From JAGXLP01 sp964649445 (lineage in GTDB: Bacteria > Bipolaricaulota > Bipolaricaulia > M55B111): a stretch of DNA of 64,000 bases. The notes under the pieces were generated by a model. That model was not told where the DNA came from. It was given only the letters and a program-made list of their open reading frames with translations, and searched no databases. Shown piece after piece: positions 42,944-53,061 of the stretch. Within the stretch, counting starts at the first letter, position 1. Every line of letters starts with the position of its first letter. A program made the translations under genes and the position numbers. The stretch is taken from positions 11,974 through 75,973 of the forward strand of contig CAZYPS010000001.1 of assembly GCA_964649445.1 (NCBI GenBank), given 5' to 3'.

Positions 42944-44558
42944 CTAAAGATCCAGATCATCCATGTTGATCTGCTTCAGTTTATCTTCCGTTACTCCTTC
43001 CTGTTCGAGTCCTCTAAGATCGTAGTACTCCTCTTTCAACTTATTTAAATCTCTCTCAGGTAAACCCTCTCCTTTGCTTCCACCAGAGGGAAGCCGACTT
43101 TTCAGGCGATCCGTCAGATCATCGTCTTCGATACTGTAACCTTCCCGNNNNNNNNNNNNNNNNNNNNNNNNNNNNNNNNNNNNNNNNNNNNNNNNNNNNN
43201 NNNNNNNNNNNNNNNNNNNNNNNNNNNNNNNNNNNNNNNNNNNNNNNGCTGGTGGCGTAACTTAACCCTAACCCTTTCTTCCCTCGAGGATCGTGCATCG
43301 GTAACTCCTGGCCCTTTATCTGTTGAGCAAAATTTGTCTCGAGTTCGTTTTCGACCTTCTCGATCCCTTTTGCCAGAAGATCTCCAAAGCCTTCTCTTTG
43401 CCCTAGCTTGTCGATTAAATTAATAATTGCTTCCGTGTTACCCCAGGTTAGATCGATACCGTCGGAAGAATTGAGATAACCCTTTTCGTGGGCCTCCATG
43501 GCATAAGCAATGGTTACTCCGGTAGAAATCGTATCTAGTCCATATTCATTACACTTCTTATTAGCGAGCAATACACCGGAGAGATCGTCGTTTAAGACCA
43601 GAGAACCCAGAGCCGCTATTGACTCGTATTCAGGGCCTGCCCCGTTTACTTCTTGGTTTAAAAACTCGGTTTTTACCACTCTTTTGCACCTGATAGGGCA
43701 ACCAGCACAGGTCTCTCGATCTATCAAGTGGTTATCGTACAGAGTCTCTCCCGAGATTTTCTCCGCACCTTCGAATTCGCCTCTGCGGAAGTTTTCCGTT
43801 GGCAGTATTCCCGTTTCGTTCAATCCGAGTATTCCTCCGGAAGTCCCGTATTGTCCGAATTCTTGCCCTTCCTCGTCAGTTAATTGTTTAGCGAAGTTCT
43901 TGCGGACTCCGGAGAATTTTTCTTTGTCGAAGTATGACTTATCATGGGAGCCTTTAACGGCTATAGCTTTTAAGTTTTTCGATCCCATAACAGCACCGAA
44001 TCCGGGTCGGCCGGCCGCTCTTCCCATATCGTTTATGATACAGGAAAAAATCACTTGGTTCTCTCCGGCTTGCCCTATTGAACTTATTTTGGCTCCTTCA
44101 TATCGTTCTCTTAACTTCTCTTCGGTTTCATAAGTAGACTGTCCCCAAAGTCCTTTAGCCGATTCCAGTTTACCCTCTGCATCGATTAAAGCAAGGTGAA
44201 CAGGTGTATCGGCTTCTCCCCTGACAATAATTCCGTCGTACCCCGATAGGGCGAGTTCGTGAGCGAAGTAACCACCAGCAAAAGAGTCGGAGACACTATT
44301 TGTTTTGGGTGATTTTGCCGTTACACAGTGACGTCCCGCTCCACCTAAATTAGTTCCCTGGAGAGGGCCAACGGAGAAAACAAGGAGATTTTCAGGACCA
44401 AGGGGGTCCTCTCCTCCCTGAAGTTCTTCCGCCATTATTCTGGCCGCTATCCCTCGGCCTCCGAGGTATAGTTGGTACCATTTTTCGGGTATTTTGTAGT
44501 GAGATATAGTTTCTTTCGAGAGATTGACATCTAGAAATTTGCCATTTACGCCATTCAT
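42944..44558 (-). CDS. Aldehyde:ferredoxin oxidoreductase family enzyme, interrupted by an assembly gap
   Basis: A tungsten/molybdenum-pterin enzyme that oxidises aldehydes (or related substrates) with ferredoxin. The N-terminal 437 residues are intact: LGGRGIAARIM near residue 34, AGRHCVTAKSPKTN around 76, GRAAGRPGFGAVMGSKNLKA around 181 and the Fe-S ligands CAGCPIRC near 290. One hundred Ns follow (43148-43247). The C-terminal ~67 residues are visible beyond it (EGYSIEDDDLTDRL…YYDLRG…DDLDL, stop at 42944-42946). The family usually has about 600 residues; only ~504 are seen, so the real gap is probably nearer 300 bases, and the last cluster cysteine should lie in it. The start ATG 44558 follows AAGGAGGAAAA. 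Confidence 0.9.
43148..43247. other. Assembly gap of 100 N
   Basis: Exactly 100 Ns, a typical scaffold placeholder rather than a measured size. The flanking AOR frames do not join in phase across it. Confidence 0.98.
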
Positions 44559-45255
44559 TTTTTTCCTCCTTTTTTGTATTGAATTGTTCTTAAATTTATT
44601 ATTGCCGCGAAGTCCTAGAACCGGATACCGTTATTGAAGAAACAATTTTGAGCCTCACTTTAATTGATTTACAAATAATGACGCTTAACCCCCTCAGGAA
44701 CTTCTCCGGTTAACAATAAATTAGGAAAATTTTTTTGCAATTAATTCCGTGAAGAATTTTTAGACCGCGATTTCCTCCTCTATCTTTAGCGAGATCGCGA
44801 CTATTAGGTTAAACAACATTGCGAGAACTAAAACTGAAAAATTCCGGCTAAATCCGTTATTGTCAATGAAACTCCCAAAACCCCCGCAATTACCAAAAGC
44901 TTCGGTTAGTCATAAAAACCCATACCAATCCAGAAGGTTCAGACTTCCCTAGGCGGTTTTTATCAAAGAGTTGGTTATAAATGTTATACTTCTTTTCCCG
45001 TCACGGTAAGTTATCGAATAGAGCTCGTGATTGGTAATAAAAGAAAGTATTGATTCATTTAGGCCTTTTCCTTCAGAGATATAAACCCGTCGATTCACCG
45101 CAAATTTACCGGCTGAACCTCCTTTAATCCGGGAATATCTTTGCAAAAGAAGTCGTCATCTCTTAAATTCTATCCAAATATCTGAACTTCGATAGTCATA
45201 GGTTGATTGGTGATCGATGGTTGATTTAGGATTGGTTTGCAAAAGGTGAACCGGT
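44559..45255. other. Divergent 700-base intergenic region
   Basis: No supported gene. A minus-strand frame of 65 codons (44949-45146) has a TTG start and no ribosome-binding site at the right distance. The stretch is AT-rich in its first 150 bases and should hold the promoters of AOR (minus) and the DUF456 gene (plus), but no clear boxes were found. Confidence 0.45.
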
Positions 45256-45753
45256 ATGAACGTCCTGGCAATAATTCTATTCCTGATCCTATCCCTGGCG
45301 GGACTGATAGTTATTCCCGTTGGCATTCCCGGAACTTTCATAATAGTTGCCTCTTCCGGACTTGTCGGTTTATTAACTGGCGGAGAGGTAGTTAACTTAT
45401 CTCTCTTTTTCATTTTTCTTGGCCTCGCAATCTTCGGGGAAGTTGGTGACTATTTATTTAGCGTTGCCAGCGGGAAAAGGTACGGCGCAAACAAGTACAG
45501 CCTGCTGGGGTCTTTTATTGGAGCTATTGTGGGCTCAATTCTGGGCCTGCCGTTACCAATCATTGGCAACCTGATTGGCGCATTTCTCGGTGCTTTTGCC
45601 GGGGCTTTTATTACGGAATTCTTTCTGGGAAGGGATCTATTTCAGGCTATGAGAAGCGGTATAGGAGTCTTATTAGGTAAGATATTCGGTTCAATTATCA
45701 AAGTATCAATCGGGGTGGGAATGATCGTAAAAGTCCTGGTGAACTTTATCTGA
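45256..45753 (+). CDS. DUF456 membrane protein
   Basis: A 165-residue protein made almost entirely of Gly/Ile/Leu-rich hydrophobic segments (about five), matching the DUF456 family. Recognisable marks: GLIVIPVGIPGTF around residue 17, GEVVNLS…EVGDYLFS around 48-70, KRYGANKYSLLGSFIGAIVGS around 73-94 and GAFAGAFITEF around 113. The family has no known function. ATG 45256 lies only a few bases after AAAGGTGAACC. The HAD phosphatase follows by 33 bases. Confidence 0.88.
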   Translation: MNVLAIILFLILSLAGLIVIPVGIPGTFIIVASSGLVGLLTGGEVVNLSLFFIFLGLAIFGEVGDYLFSVASGKRYGANKYSLLGSFIGAIVGSILGLPLPIIGNLIGAFLGAFAGAFITEFFLGRDLFQAMRSGIGVLLGKIFGSIIKVSIGVGMIVKVLVNFI

Positions 45754-45786
45754 TTCAAAGACTAGAGGAGGTTCTATTTTCTTCTG

Positions 45787-46584
45787 ATGTCCGAACTCGT
45801 ATTAAGTGATTATGAAGCAATTTTCGTCGATATGGACGGGGTAGTTGTAATGTCGAGCCAGTTGATTCCAGGTTCTACTGATGCCCTGGTAGAACTTCGT
45901 AATTTCGGAGACGTGTTTATTCTCTCGAACAATTCTACCAGGACTAGGGAAAAATTCTCGGAAAATCTGTCCGACCTGGGAATCGACCTACCTCCCGGTT
46001 CAATTATTAATAGTGCGTTCGTTCTTGCTAAGTACCTGGAAGAACGCCGGGGACCGACGAAGACTTTCGTAGTTGGAGAAGAGGGGCTTGGCAGGGAGCT
46101 GGAACTGGAGGGTCACGAGATCGTCGAACCGGCGAAGGCGGAGGTTATCGCGGTCGGGATGGATAGGAATATTAATTACGACAAGCTCGACGACGCTTTG
46201 ACCGGGTTGCTTTCAGGTGCGGAGTTTTACGCGACGAACAATGACAAGACTTTTCCCACTCCGGACGGAGAATCTCCGGGAGCAGGTGCATCGGTGGGAG
46301 CTATTCAAGGAATGGGGTTCGAGCCGGAGCGAGTAGTAGGAAAGCCATCGAGTACGGCCGCTGAAATAGCCATGGAGGTTGCGGGAACAAGTAATCCCGG
46401 GGATTGTTTAGTAATAGGCGATAGGTTGGAAACTGACATTCTAATGGCTGAAACGGCGGAGATGGATTCCGCTCTCGTTATGACGGGTGTAGAGTCCCGA
46501 GAAAGCCTTGAAGAGAGCGAATTAAAACCGACTTATGTATTTGAAGATCTCCAGGATCTGCTCGCTTCCAATAATTCAGTTTAA
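45787..46584 (+). CDS. HAD-superfamily IIA phosphatase, NagD-like
   Basis: A 265-residue HAD hydrolase with the type IIA cap (NagD/PNPase group). Motif I is FVDMDGVVV around residue 14 (nucleophile Asp), motif II ILSNNSTR around 45, motif III lysine in VVGKPSST around 180 and motif IV GDRLETDILMA around 203. Such enzymes dephosphorylate small phospho-metabolites (for example nucleotides, glycolaldehyde or glycerol phosphates). GAGGAGG lies about 14 bases before the ATG. A stable terminator follows. Confidence 0.93.
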   Translation: MSELVLSDYEAIFVDMDGVVVMSSQLIPGSTDALVELRNFGDVFILSNNSTRTREKFSENLSDLGIDLPPGSIINSAFVLAKYLEERRGPTKTFVVGEEGLGRELELEGHEIVEPAKAEVIAVGMDRNINYDKLDDALTGLLSGAEFYATNNDKTFPTPDGESPGAGASVGAIQGMGFEPERVVGKPSSTAAEIAMEVAGTSNPGDCLVIGDRLETDILMAETAEMDSALVMTGVESRESLEESELKPTYVFEDLQDLLASNNSV

Positions 46585-46618
46585 AGAAATAGGATTAGAT
46601 AACTGAGGTAAATATAAA

Positions 46619-46648
46619 GGGAGCAATTTCGGCGACGAAATTGCTCCC
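46619..46648. terminator. Bidirectional terminator with GCGA loop
   Basis: A perfect 13-bp stem (46619-46631 with 46636-46648; GGGAGCAATTTCG/CGAAATTGCTCCC) capped by a GCGA (GNRA-type) tetraloop. It separates the HAD gene and the convergent nrdJ gene. Confidence 0.85.
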
Positions 46649-46669
46649 TTATTTGCTTATTGACGCAAT

Positions 46670-49315
46670 TTAACTAATTGAACAAGTGCTCCAACCGCAC
46701 TCGACGCACTTATTACAGCCGCCTTCATGAACCACCTTTCCTCCACAATCCGGACATTCATCGAGTTCTTCAACCTGATTAAGTGGATGGGTATCGTCTT
46801 CTTCCAGTAGGTCCTTGTTTTTCGGCTGGCCTTCGGTTCTTAAGGATTCGGAAAAGTCCTGAGTCTCCCAGAATTTATCCTGGTCTGAAACGTCCAGGAA
46901 CTCCTCTTCCAGGTAATTCTTTACATAATCACTGGGCTCTAAACTTTTCTCAGAAGCTTTTTCTCCATCCATGTTCAATACCTGACGGGATTTCGACCCA
47001 TCTCTATACACGGTGAGGCCCTTTAATCCCAGCTTATGGGCGAGCAGGAAGGAATTGAGTATATCATCCGGAGTGGCGCTGCTGGGCATGTTGATCGTTT
47101 TTGAGATTGAAGCCGTGACCCAGTCCTGCCAGGAAGCCTGAGCCGTCAGGTGGTCCGTGTAATGAATATCAAGCGCGGTAACGAATACTTCCTTTAAATC
47201 ATCGGGAATTTCTTCAAGACCGGTCAGACTACCGTAATTCTCATTTATTTTCTGAAGTAGCTCTTCGCTGTATAGTCCTTTTTCTTTTAAGGCTTTCTCA
47301 AATACTCCATTTGCGTAGTAGAAACTGCCGGCAGTCACGTTCTTCTCATAGGCAAGCGAGAATTCCGGTTCTATACCGTGGGACGTATCGGCAATCATTG
47401 ATATACTGCCAGTAGGTGCAATCGTAGTAGTCATACCGTTTCGAATCCCATGCTCCTGAATAGAGTCTATCAACCGGTCCCAGTCTTTCTGATGAGTCTC
47501 CCTTTCGTAGTAGCCTGCAATTGGAATTTCGCCTTCCGGATAGGCTGAATCGTCGTAGAGAGGGAAAGTACCTCTTTCCCTTGCGAGTTCCACGGATTCG
47601 TCCATGGAGTAATAAGAAAGCGATTCAGCAAACTTCTCCATTTTCTTGTACCCCTGTTCGGAGTTATATGGAATCGAGCTATCGTAGAGGAGATTGGATA
47701 AGCCCATTACTCCAAGGCCGATCTTCCTCGTGGCTTTGGTCGCTTCTTCGATTTTTTCCAGAGGGAAATTGTTCATGTCGAGAACATTATCCAAAAAGCG
47801 TGTTGCGTTGCGGATAGTTTCTTCGTATTCGTCCCAGTCGAATCCGTCTTCTTTGAGTAGTTTGTGGAGATTTATTGAACCGAGGTTGCATGATTCGTAA
47901 TCGTACAGTGGTTGCTCCCCACAGGGATTTGTGCCTCTAATCTTCCCTTTAGCTGGTTCGAGCACGTTATATTCGTTTATTCTGTCGAAGAAGATCATGC
48001 CGGGGTCCGCTGATTCCCAGGCCGAGTGGGAAATTAACTCAAGCAGAGCTTTTGGATCCTCGCGGGAGACGACTTGCTCGGTCCGCGGGTTAAGTAGCTC
48101 AAAATTCGACTTTTCGTCGTCTTTGAGAGCATCCCAGAAACTTTCGACGGTACCGACGGAGATATTGAAGTTTTCCAGCTTGCCCTCTTTCTGCTTTACG
48201 TTAATGAAGTCCTTTACATCGGGGTGATCAATGTTTATTATGCCCATGTTCGCCCCACGCCTTTTTCCGCCCTGTTTAACTACGTCCGTAACGGTATCAA
48301 TGATCCTCATGAAAGAAATTGGACCGGAGGCGACACCTGAAGTAGAGGCAACTATGTCTCCTTCGGGTCTCAAACTCGAGTAATTTATCCCTACACCTCC
48401 ACCGCTCTGGAATATTAGAGCCGCGTCTTTGGAGGCATCCATTATCCTTCCCATATCGTCTTCCATGGGAAGCACGAAACAGGCACTTAACTGGCCTAGT
48501 CTCGTGCCCGCGTTCATCAAAGTTGGACTATTCGGGAGAAACTTCTGGGAAACCATCATGTCAAAATAGGTTTGCCAGTTCTCGTGGTATTTGTCAAAAT
48601 GCCCGTTATCCATTAAATCCAAAAATTCCTGGAAATCAACCTTCATGTTGCCATCTTCGGCCAGGTTCGAGAAAAGCTCTGTCATGGACTTGAACGTCCA
48701 CTGGTTTATGCGATGGTCGGCAAAATTGTACCTGTTTCCGTAATCCCTAAACGAGGAGAGGTACTTGTCCGTCAGGTCTCCCGATACCGAAGCTCCTCCT
48801 TCTCGGTCAAATACCCGTTCATCCCTCATCAAATCAGGGATAGTTACATTTGTAGCAACTCTTTCGAATAGTTCTTTTGGCGATTCTACTATTTTCCCGT
48901 CCGCGTCTCTGAGAAGATACCGAGAAGCCAGGACCCGCAGTGCTTTTAGACTAAATTTCTTTCCTACGCTACCTATTTTCGCCCTGTTGAGAAGTTTTTC
49001 TTTTTCTCGCCTTTTCTGTCGGTGCTCCTGGCGGTAAAGTATATACTTTTTCGCAGTAGTGTAGTAACCTTCTTCGATTAAAACTTTTTCAACAGTATCT
49101 TGGATATCTTCTACCTCGGGAATTTCTTCTTCGCCAAACTCGACCTCGCCATAGATTTCCTCCAGATCCTCGGTAACTTCTTGCGCTAATTCACCTGCTT
49201 GATTAACGGCTGAAGACCCGGAAGCCTGGGCCGCTTTTAGGATTGCATCTCTTATCTTGGTTTGATCGAAATCGACAATGGATCCATCTCGTTTTTTGAC
49301 TTTTTTTATTTCCAC
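46670..49315 (-). CDS. nrdJ: Adenosylcobalamin-dependent ribonucleotide reductase (class II)
   Basis: Makes deoxyribonucleotides with an adenosylcobalamin-generated thiyl radical, usable with or without oxygen. Domains: N-terminal ATP-cone (about residues 1-90), then the barrel with NPCGEQPLYDYESCNLGSINL around residue 460 (active-site Cys), APTGSISMIADTSHGIEPEF around 635, and a C-terminal redox tail with CPDCGG…CNKCVECGWSTC. At 881 residues it has the size of the Thermotoga-like NrdJ. The start is GTG 49315, six bases after GAGGTGG. The need for B12 fits the two MttB-type methyltransferases, which act with corrinoid proteins. No cobalamin riboswitch was recognised upstream. Confidence 0.96.
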   Translation of the reverse strand: MEIKKVKKRDGSIVDFDQTKIRDAILKAAQASGSSAVNQAGELAQEVTEDLEEIYGEVEFGEEEIPEVEDIQDTVEKVLIEEGYYTTAKKYILYRQEHRQKRREKEKLLNRAKIGSVGKKFSLKALRVLASRYLLRDADGKIVESPKELFERVATNVTIPDLMRDERVFDREGGASVSGDLTDKYLSSFRDYGNRYNFADHRINQWTFKSMTELFSNLAEDGNMKVDFQEFLDLMDNGHFDKYHENWQTYFDMMVSQKFLPNSPTLMNAGTRLGQLSACFVLPMEDDMGRIMDASKDAALIFQSGGGVGINYSSLRPEGDIVASTSGVASGPISFMRIIDTVTDVVKQGGKRRGANMGIINIDHPDVKDFINVKQKEGKLENFNISVGTVESFWDALKDDEKSNFELLNPRTEQVVSREDPKALLELISHSAWESADPGMIFFDRINEYNVLEPAKGKIRGTNPCGEQPLYDYESCNLGSINLHKLLKEDGFDWDEYEETIRNATRFLDNVLDMNNFPLEKIEEATKATRKIGLGVMGLSNLLYDSSIPYNSEQGYKKMEKFAESLSYYSMDESVELARERGTFPLYDDSAYPEGEIPIAGYYERETHQKDWDRLIDSIQEHGIRNGMTTTIAPTGSISMIADTSHGIEPEFSLAYEKNVTAGSFYYANGVFEKALKEKGLYSEELLQKINENYGSLTGLEEIPDDLKEVFVTALDIHYTDHLTAQASWQDWVTASISKTINMPSSATPDDILNSFLLAHKLGLKGLTVYRDGSKSRQVLNMDGEKASEKSLEPSDYVKNYLEEEFLDVSDQDKFWETQDFSESLRTEGQPKNKDLLEEDDTHPLNQVEELDECPDCGGKVVHEGGCNKCVECGWSTCSIS

Positions 49316-49628
49316 TTTTTGCCACCTCGGTATAAATAAAGTTTATTCATAGCGTGAAATTAAACAAGATGGGGTATTCAAAGGTAGTACCAACGTTTTA
49401 TCGTATGAGCCGGCTTTTAATGGTACTATATCTCCTACTATCCTTCTACCGGGAAGTCAAGAGTCACGCACCCGAAAAAGAATTATTCCGCAGAATCCTC
49501 TTTTTTGAAATACTCGATTTGCCAGGCCAGCTTTCGGGGACCGGCCGGCAAATTGTTATCGCAGGTTTTAGCGGGCGGGAGTTATACAGTTGCCTTCACC
49601 ACACCGCTGCTTTAAAATTCCTTGTAAT
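49316..49628. other. Spacer between nrdJ and Nudix gene
   Basis: These 313 bases are open in a forward frame (49354-49632) that lacks a family match and a ribosome-binding site. No riboswitch or B12-box was identified. Confidence 0.45.
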
Positions 49629-50282
49629 ATGACTCAGTATTATGTTGAAACCGACGGAAAAATATATCTGGTTGAATCGAGAAAAGGATTGAGTTTTCCC
49701 GATTCGCGAGACGAAATTCCCTTCGAAATCCGGCCAAAAGCAAAAATGGACGTGGAGTCGGTGGAGGTTGTTTACTCGGAACCCGTTCTCTCTTATCACC
49801 CTCGAAGCTGGTTAGACAAAGAAGATATTCCATTACTGGACGAAGTGGATCCGCTCGTTAGAAGGGCGGTAAATTATTCACTCCCTCGTCTAGTCGTGGA
49901 AGCAGTAATTAGGAATTCCGACAAAGTGTTGCTGGTCAAACCCTCCCGAGGTTATAACAAAGATAGCTGGACCCTTCCGGGAGGTTTTCTGGTATACGGT
50001 GAGTCTCCGGAGGAAGCCGTTCGAAGGGAAGTCAAGGAAGAGGTGGGGGTAAATCCGAGGGTAAACAGTTTGGTGAACGTCTACAGCGCGATTGGAGCTA
50101 TGAACAGTTATCAGTGGATAATATTCTATTTTTCCGCTGAGATTCCCGGCAGTCCGAAGGATATCCAGCCTGATCATGAAATTAAACAACTAAGATGGTT
50201 CGAACCCGGTGAAGCGGCTGAATCCATCCATAGTCCTCTTATGCAAGCAGGATTCCGGCAAATACTCGATAGTGACGACTAG
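49629..50282 (+). CDS. Nudix hydrolase with N-terminal extension
   Basis: A 217-residue protein. The Nudix box GGFLVYGESPEE…REVKEEVG (about residues 118-139) is complete and matches GX5EX7REUXEEXGU. An ~80-residue N-terminal region (YYVETDGKIYLVES…SWLDKEDIPLLDEVDPLVRRA) precedes it, as in several Nudix enzymes that hydrolyse nucleotide diphosphate derivatives. Substrate cannot be told. ATG 49629 starts a natural N-terminus; a longer version from 49590 (TTG) is possible. The Shine-Dalgarno is weak in either case. Confidence 0.88.
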   Translation: MTQYYVETDGKIYLVESRKGLSFPDSRDEIPFEIRPKAKMDVESVEVVYSEPVLSYHPRSWLDKEDIPLLDEVDPLVRRAVNYSLPRLVVEAVIRNSDKVLLVKPSRGYNKDSWTLPGGFLVYGESPEEAVRREVKEEVGVNPRVNSLVNVYSAIGAMNSYQWIIFYFSAEIPGSPKDIQPDHEIKQLRWFEPGEAAESIHSPLMQAGFRQILDSDD

Positions 50283-50404
50283 TCACTGGACATATTTGAT
50301 TTGCCAGAAATTCTGAAGTCGATTTATTAACGGTTTGCGAACATCCTCTCAAAATTAGTCAAAAAGTTTTCTCGTTGTAAACTCTCTTAGCTCAAGACAG
50401 GTAT

Positions 50405-52837
50405 CTATCGGGAGTACAGGCTATCCTTCAGGAGCTTAAAGTCTTTCAGGGACGACTTCAGGGATGATATCTTTTCCTCAAGAGACGAAGAAAGTTCCGA
50501 TACCTTCTCCTCTGTCCTTTCTTTAATCTGTTGAATCGCCCACTTTTCGCTGACTTTTTCCTCGTCGAGGTTTGTCACTTCCTCACTTAGGTTTTCGATT
50601 TTCCCATTCAGAGTAGAGTTAAACTCGTTGATCCGATTTGTAAGTCTCTCCTTTGCTTGATTTAAAAGTTTTACCTCTTCTTCGAGGTTGCTAGCTATCT
50701 TAGATAGATCCCGTCTGAGGCTTTCTTGTTTTTCCGCCAAACTGGTTAAACTCTCGTTAAATTGGGTTTGTCTGGAATCTATGGAAGAAATTTTTCCTGC
50801 AAGGGATTCGTCCTTCTTCTTCAAACCGGTCAACCTCTCGTCGACTTCTTCTTCAAAAGACATCAACTTATCTTCCAGGCTAGTTCCTTTATCCATCGCC
50901 TCTTTTATTTTATTTTGTATTTCCTTGTTGGCTTGATCTATTTCTGCGGCGAGAGACTCCGTCCGATCGTCTATTCCCTGTATCTCCTTTGTTAAATCGT
51001 TTAAAGAGGCGTTCGTATTAGCTATAAATTCCGTTAAGTCGTTCCTCAGCCCATCGTCCACTGCGTTAAGTTGAGATATATTTTCCTGAAGATCACTTCC
51101 CAACTCTTCAATTTTTGTCGAAAGTGTCTCGTCTCGGCTTTTTAACTCCTGGATCTCGGACTTAATTTTCGCGGCGAATTCTTCGTGACTGGAGGAAAGG
51201 TCAGCGAGATCGCTTTCCAGACCACTTACTCTTTCCTGGAGTTTCTCGTTCTTCGCTCTGAGATCAACTAGCTCCCCGGTTAGTTCTTCTTCAGTAGAAC
51301 TCAAACGTGCCCTTAAATTTTCGTTATCCGTCTGAATCTTTTTTATCCTTGATTTCAGGTTTTCATCCTCTACTTTGAATGCCTGCTGTACTTTTGTTAT
51401 TTCTTCCCGCAATCTTCCGGAGAGCGAACTCAAGTCTTCCGAAATAGAACTAACCTCGGTGATAAGATCTTTCTGGTCGGCTTCAAGCTGGTTAAACTTC
51501 TCCCTAACTGTTTCAAGCCCAGATACGAGTTTCTCGTCCGATTCCTCCAGCTGGGAAACCCGATTTGTAAGATCTTTCAGATCAGCTTCCTTCCGGTCGA
51601 GTCGTCCTGTCAGATCGCTCGTCCTTTCTTCAATAGCGGATATTTCACCTGTAAGGTTTCTTCTTAAGGAATCTATTCTTGCCTGAATTGCTTGGTCGTT
51701 TGTGCCCAACTGGGATAAGCTGGTCTCAACCTGTTCCCTCATTGACTTTATCTCTTCCGTAAGATCCGAAGTAACCCTCTTCAAGCTCGAATGGTTCTCT
51801 TGCAATCCAGTGATCAGTTCGTTTGCCGATTGGAGGTTGGTATCTAGATTGTTTACTCGTTTATTTAGCTCTACTATTCTCTTCTGGAGGCTCTCGTTCT
51901 TCGTCATGAGATCGTCCATCTTCCCTTTTAATTTCTTTTCCACAGCAATCAACCGTGTCTTAAACTCGTCGTTTTCCGTTTGAATTTTCTCCAATTGCGA
52001 TTGCAGGCTTTCATCACCAGCCCTGAAGGCCTCCTTCACCGAGCTTACCTCTTTTTGTAACTCACCCGAGAGGGAGTTAAGGTTTTTCGTTAAAGAGTTG
52101 ACCTGGGTGATAAGTTCCTTCTGGCTACCTTCTAACTGGTTAAATTTCTTCTTAATTTCCCCGAGAGCCGATCCGTATTGATCGTCTGTCTCCTCTAGCT
52201 GGGAAACACGGTTCGTAAGATTTTTTAGTTCGGTTTCTCTTTCGTCAAATTTACCCGTCAGATCGTCCGACCTCTTTTCGAGGGTAGTTATTTCGTTCAG
52301 GAGTTTACTTTTTAGGGAATCAATTCTTGCCTGGATTGTTTGATCATTTGCATTTAACTGGGATAAGCTTGTTTCAACCCTGTCTCGTAGCGTCTTAATT
52401 TTTTCCGTGAGGTTTGAAGTAGTCTCCTTCAAACTCGAATAATCTTCCCTCAAGCCATTGATCTCCGTGTCAGCTGACTCGAGGTCGTTACCAAGGCTGT
52501 CCACGCGGTTGCTCAGTTTCTCAGTTCTGGACTCTAATTCTGTTATCCGGTTCGTTAAGTCGGTATTTAACTGGTCGAATTGAGCGTCGAAACTTTCCAG
52601 AGACCCCCCGACCTCGTTGAACTTATCGACCAGCTGTTGGCTGGTTTGTTCCAGGTTTGTTAAGTATTCATCCTGGGCGCTGTTTTTGGACTCTACTTCT
52701 TCCAGCTCAGTCTCAATACTGGTTGTTTTGTCCTTTAAATTGGCTAGCCTGCCGTTGAAACTAATTCCGACGTATAACAAGCCTCCTATTAGCATCAGAA
52801 CTGACCCGAAAAGTATAATTTTGCTAAATCTTGTCAT
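50405..52837 (-). CDS. Membrane-anchored long coiled-coil protein
   Basis: An 810-residue protein with one N-terminal transmembrane helix (about residues 7-26) and an almost uninterrupted coiled coil from about 30 to the end, rich in Leu, Glu, Ser and Asn and free of cysteine. A stretch of 216 residues is duplicated in tandem (about 111-326 and 327-542; for instance ETSLSQLNANDQTIQARIDS against ETSLSQLGTNDQAIQARIDS). I recognise no domain or enzyme motif. It could be a cell-envelope tether, a fibre or a division-related scaffold. The start ATG 52837 is preceded by GGGGTAGAGGTAA. A BLAST-type similarity to SMC or tropomyosin would be compositional only. Confidence 0.75.
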   Translation of the reverse strand: MTRFSKIILFGSVLMLIGGLLYVGISFNGRLANLKDKTTSIETELEEVESKNSAQDEYLTNLEQTSQQLVDKFNEVGGSLESFDAQFDQLNTDLTNRITELESRTEKLSNRVDSLGNDLESADTEINGLREDYSSLKETTSNLTEKIKTLRDRVETSLSQLNANDQTIQARIDSLKSKLLNEITTLEKRSDDLTGKFDERETELKNLTNRVSQLEETDDQYGSALGEIKKKFNQLEGSQKELITQVNSLTKNLNSLSGELQKEVSSVKEAFRAGDESLQSQLEKIQTENDEFKTRLIAVEKKLKGKMDDLMTKNESLQKRIVELNKRVNNLDTNLQSANELITGLQENHSSLKRVTSDLTEEIKSMREQVETSLSQLGTNDQAIQARIDSLRRNLTGEISAIEERTSDLTGRLDRKEADLKDLTNRVSQLEESDEKLVSGLETVREKFNQLEADQKDLITEVSSISEDLSSLSGRLREEITKVQQAFKVEDENLKSRIKKIQTDNENLRARLSSTEEELTGELVDLRAKNEKLQERVSGLESDLADLSSSHEEFAAKIKSEIQELKSRDETLSTKIEELGSDLQENISQLNAVDDGLRNDLTEFIANTNASLNDLTKEIQGIDDRTESLAAEIDQANKEIQNKIKEAMDKGTSLEDKLMSFEEEVDERLTGLKKKDESLAGKISSIDSRQTQFNESLTSLAEKQESLRRDLSKIASNLEEEVKLLNQAKERLTNRINEFNSTLNGKIENLSEEVTNLDEEKVSEKWAIQQIKERTEEKVSELSSSLEEKISSLKSSLKDFKLLKDSLYSR
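51212..52507 (-). repeat. Two 648-base tandem repeats within the coiled-coil gene
   Basis: Codons 111-326 (52507-51860) and 327-542 (51859-51212) encode similar sequences throughout; aligned landmarks are exactly 216 residues apart (ETSLSQL at 155 and 371, RVDSL at 111 and RVNNL at 327). The copies have diverged, so the duplication is not recent. Confidence 0.8.
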
Positions 52838-53061
52838 TTACCTCTACCCCCTTGAATAACCGACTCCTGAACCAATTTTTGTAAACAAAGTCTTGCTTTT
52901 AAAAAAAACAACAACTGGCAGCTCCATACTGGTCTAGATTATGGATACTTTAGACTTTTTGTCAAATATTTACTCTCAAAGGCAGGATAACCTCGAAGCG
53001 GGGAAAATTTCCACCCCCAAAATACCGATAATTGAATTCCTGCTAACCGTATAAAGTGAAT

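Noticed and set aside
44949..45146. 65-codon minus-strand frame in the AOR/DUF456 spacer
   Set aside because: It starts with TTG, and the only GGAGG lies inside the frame at a wrong distance from any start.
49316..49628. Cobalamin riboswitch upstream of nrdJ
   Set aside because: No B12-box or the expected multi-helix core could be recognised on the minus strand.
49354..49632. Forward frame overlapping the Nudix start
   Set aside because: There is no ribosome-binding site or recognisable domain, and it is mostly upstream leader of nrdJ on the other strand.
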